Shown: piece after piece, positions 5,080 through 6,362 of the stretch
Position numbering within the stretch: the first letter of the stretch is position 1
How the letters are laid out: each line of letters begins with the position of its first letter
Assembly: GCA_004298605.1 (NCBI GenBank)
Contig: SCPW01000158.1
Coordinates: 1 to 6,362 of the forward strand
Reading direction: 5' to 3'
Origin: Gallionella sp.
Lineage (GTDB): Bacteria > Pseudomonadota > Gammaproteobacteria > Burkholderiales > Gallionellaceae
Length of the DNA: 6,362 bases
Program-made: the position numbers and the translations under genes
Notes under the pieces: generated by a model
Told to the model about the DNA's origin: nothing
Databases searched by the model: none
The model's input: the letters and a program-made list of their open reading frames with translations, nothing else

Positions 5080-5604
5080 TCACTGTGCCGCCCACTCGCG
5101 CAGCTTGAGTTGGCCACCCTGCTGCGGATCAGGCTGAAGCGCAGCGAATTTCTGGCCTGGGAATTGCGCCTTGGCCAGCTCGGCGATCATTTCATCGGTT
5201 TGCCCGAACGGCGTCACGATGTCTATCAGCCAGAGGTGCGGGCCGCTTTGCCATTCGTGCGGGGCGATGCGCGGCACGCCGGAGCGCAGGCGTTGATCGA
5301 TGGCGTCATTGACCCGCGCCCAGGTGAAGAAAGCAAAGGGGATGTCGCTCCTGGTATAGAGGCGGCATTGGTCGAGAATAACCGCTGGCAATATCGCCCA
5401 GTCAAGGTCAGCAATGAAGGTGAATTTTTTCATGGGGTCGCGCGCATAAAGCCACAGCGCCGGCCCAAGTATCGGCAACTTGGACAGCGCGGCCTTGGCG
5501 GATTCAATATCCGGCTGGTTCGGCTTGGCTGCTTCAGCGCTTGTATTAACGTGGTTCGGTACTTCTTGTTCGTTTTGTTTTAACTGGGATGTGTTATCGC
5601 TCAT
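5080..5604 (-). CDS. HlyC/RtxC-family toxin-activating lysine acyltransferase
   Basis: A 174-residue protein. The ATG at 5604 is chosen over the in-frame 5649 ATG because AAGGA sits 9 nt upstream and the length then matches the ~170-residue family. HlyC-type enzymes move a fatty acyl group from acyl carrier protein to lysines of RTX protoxins in the cytosol. The family run is evident: LGPALWLYARDP (46-57), ILPAVILDQCRLYTRSDIPFAFFTWARVN (71-99), the W118-QSG block and LWLIDIVTPFG (124-134), with Asp128 matching the essential Asp92 of E. coli HlyC. Where HlyC has catalytic His23 in PLHRNW, this protein reads PMKKFT, with Lys59 at that place. The extra ~35 N-terminal residues are polar and look disordered. 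The substrate could be the lipase-like protein at the left end or a gene outside the window. Activity is uncertain because of the missing histidine. Confidence 0.88.
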   Translation of the reverse strand: MSDNTSQLKQNEQEVPNHVNTSAEAAKPNQPDIESAKAALSKLPILGPALWLYARDPMKKFTFIADLDWAILPAVILDQCRLYTRSDIPFAFFTWARVNDAIDQRLRSGVPRIAPHEWQSGPHLWLIDIVTPFGQTDEMIAELAKAQFPGQKFAALQPDPQQGGQLKLREWAAQ

Positions 5605-5680
5605 GGATATTTCCTTGTTGTGAGTTGCTGCACAAATTAAATTAGTCATTAAGAATAGCGCAGGATTTTCACCAAAGTTC

Positions 5681-5714
5681 TTGTCCTTGTATATTGTCCT
5701 GCCCCCATTTGTCC
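5681..5714. promoter_or_regulatory. Three TTGTCC direct repeats upstream of the acyltransferase
   Basis: TTGTCC occurs at 5681-5686, 5694-5699 and 5709-5714, with start-to-start spacing of 13 and 15 bp, in the 112-nt gap between the regulator stop and the acyltransferase ATG. They could be binding sites for a regulator of the downstream operon, perhaps the adjacent LuxR-type protein. I see no convincing -35/-10 pair here, so this is a weak call. Confidence 0.3.
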
Positions 5715-5716
5715 TC

Positions 5717-6362
5717 TCAAGGTTTCGTCGGGTGGTTTCCTCCCGTCAGCTTGAGATTGATGGCTTTCGTCACCGCCTGGGTGCGGCTGCTGACTTTGAG
5801 CCTTACCAGAATGTGGTGGACGTGGTTTTTTACCGTGGCTTCGCTGATGCTGAGCGCTTGCGCGATTCCCCGGTTGGTCTTGCCGTCGTACAGCAATTTC
5901 AGGATTTCCTTTTCGCGCCCGGTGAGGTGGGGTTGTTGCGGCGAGGGTTTGCCCGCGCTCGCGGGCAGGTTGGCCACGATGCGGGCCAGCATGACGTGCA
6001 GGTGTGGCACCAGCAGTTTCAGGAGGTAGGCGTGGCGCGGGGACAGGGGGCCGGGGATGCCCGAAAAACTGAAGTAGCTGGCGGTTTGGCTGTGGATATC
6101 GCATTGCCCGTGCGCGGCGAGGTTTATCAATCCGAAACGGAAAAAATTGTCCAGCCAGGCGGGCTGGACGGCGCCGCTTGTTCCCCTGCAATCCGGCTCG
6201 AAGAGGATGGGCTGCCGCTCTTGCATCCACCTGGCGAGAATCGGGCTATTCATCAGCCCGTCCGGGCGTTGCAGGGTTTGCAGGTATTCCTGCGGGAAGT
6301 TGCAGCCCATGACGTGCTGGACATGCACCCCCTCTTTGCCGATGCGGCCCATGCCGCACACC
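5717..6362 (-). CDS. LuxR-type transcriptional regulator (EpsA-like), 5' end beyond window
   Basis: The frame is open to the right edge, so the true start is outside; 214 residues are visible. The last third is a GerE/LuxR helix-turn-helix: [32 protein letters not shown] sequence from residue 146, the recognition helix around [12 protein letters not shown] (174-185) and the closing [10 protein letters not shown] (188-197). The preceding sensory region lacks a response-regulator receiver. Its blocks (MCGMG near the edge, [24 protein letters not shown] at about 33-56, [17 protein letters not shown] at 106-122) resemble the EpsA family of regulators associated with PEP-CTERM/exosortase and exopolysaccharide loci in betaproteobacteria. 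The acyltransferase gene follows 112 nt downstream on the same strand, so it may control this locus. The HTH class is certain; the EpsA assignment is probable. Confidence 0.88.
   Translation of the reverse strand, partial: VCGMGRIGKEGVHVQHVMGCNFPQEYLQTLQRPDGLMNSPILARWMQERQPILFEPDCRGTSGAVQPAWLDNFFRFGLINLAAHGQCDIHSQTASYFSFSGIPGPLSPRHAYLLKLLVPHLHVMLARIVANLPASAGKPSPQQPHLTGREKEILKLLYDGKTNRGIAQALSISEATVKNHVHHILVRLKVSSRTQAVTKAINLKLTGGNHPTKP

Noticed and set aside
5110..5583. 157-codon plus frame opposite the acyltransferase
   Set aside because: The opposite strand encodes an unmistakable HlyC-family protein; this frame shows no recognisable motif.
5649..6230. 193-codon minus-strand frame overlapping the regulator
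   Set aside because: It is rich in Arg/Pro/His/Gln as expected of an out-of-frame reading; the alternative frame contains a clear LuxR HTH.

Overview
The window looks like a chromosomal accessory locus of a Gram-negative proteobacterium, most likely a betaproteobacterium. This rests on an EpsA-like LuxR regulator (a family tied to PEP-CTERM/exosortase-bearing betaproteobacteria), a HlyC/RtxC-type acyltransferase, outer-membrane style signal sequences, and mixed GC content of about 50%. The lineage is inferred, not shown. Nearly everything reads on the minus strand, right to left; the one exception is a toxin-antitoxin pair on the plus strand.

In transcription order from the right edge: the 3' part of a LuxR-type regulator (5717 to beyond 6362); a short spacer with three TTGTCC repeats; a toxin-activating lysine acyltransferase of the HlyC/RtxC family (5080-5604); a GNAT N-acetyltransferase (4570-5040); and a truncated small ORF running into a paired-hairpin REP-like repeat (4380-4443). 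A plus-strand Gp49/RelE-type toxin and Xre antitoxin (3731-4343) follow. Beyond them lies a second, truncated copy of the GNAT 3' end (3485-3664), a micro-ORF (3360-3437), a lipoprotein (2827-3363), the remnant of an alpha/beta-hydrolase gene (2455-2785), a secreted four-cysteine protein (1541-2458), and a large class-3 lipase-like protein that runs off the left edge (1524 to before 1).

The minus-strand genes are tightly packed (ATGA overlaps at 3360 and 2455, gaps of 16-41 nt), which suggests one or two operons. The best overall reading is a toxin/secreted-enzyme locus: a regulator, an RTX-type activating acyltransferase plus a companion acetyltransferase, two hydrolases (one intact as far as visible, one decayed), and two envelope proteins that could be immunity or accessory partners. 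No secretion system genes and no RTX nonapeptide repeats are visible; they could lie beyond the left edge.

The locus has been rearranged. The GNAT 3' end exists twice (53 of 59 residues identical). The toxin-antitoxin cassette and REP-like pair sit between the two copies. The hydrolase remnant carries a 12-bp near-perfect direct repeat around a short segment with a motif familiar from dispersed repeats. The most notable points are the lysine where HlyC has its catalytic histidine, and the toxin promoter, whose -10 box lies so close to the ATG that the mRNA should be leaderless.
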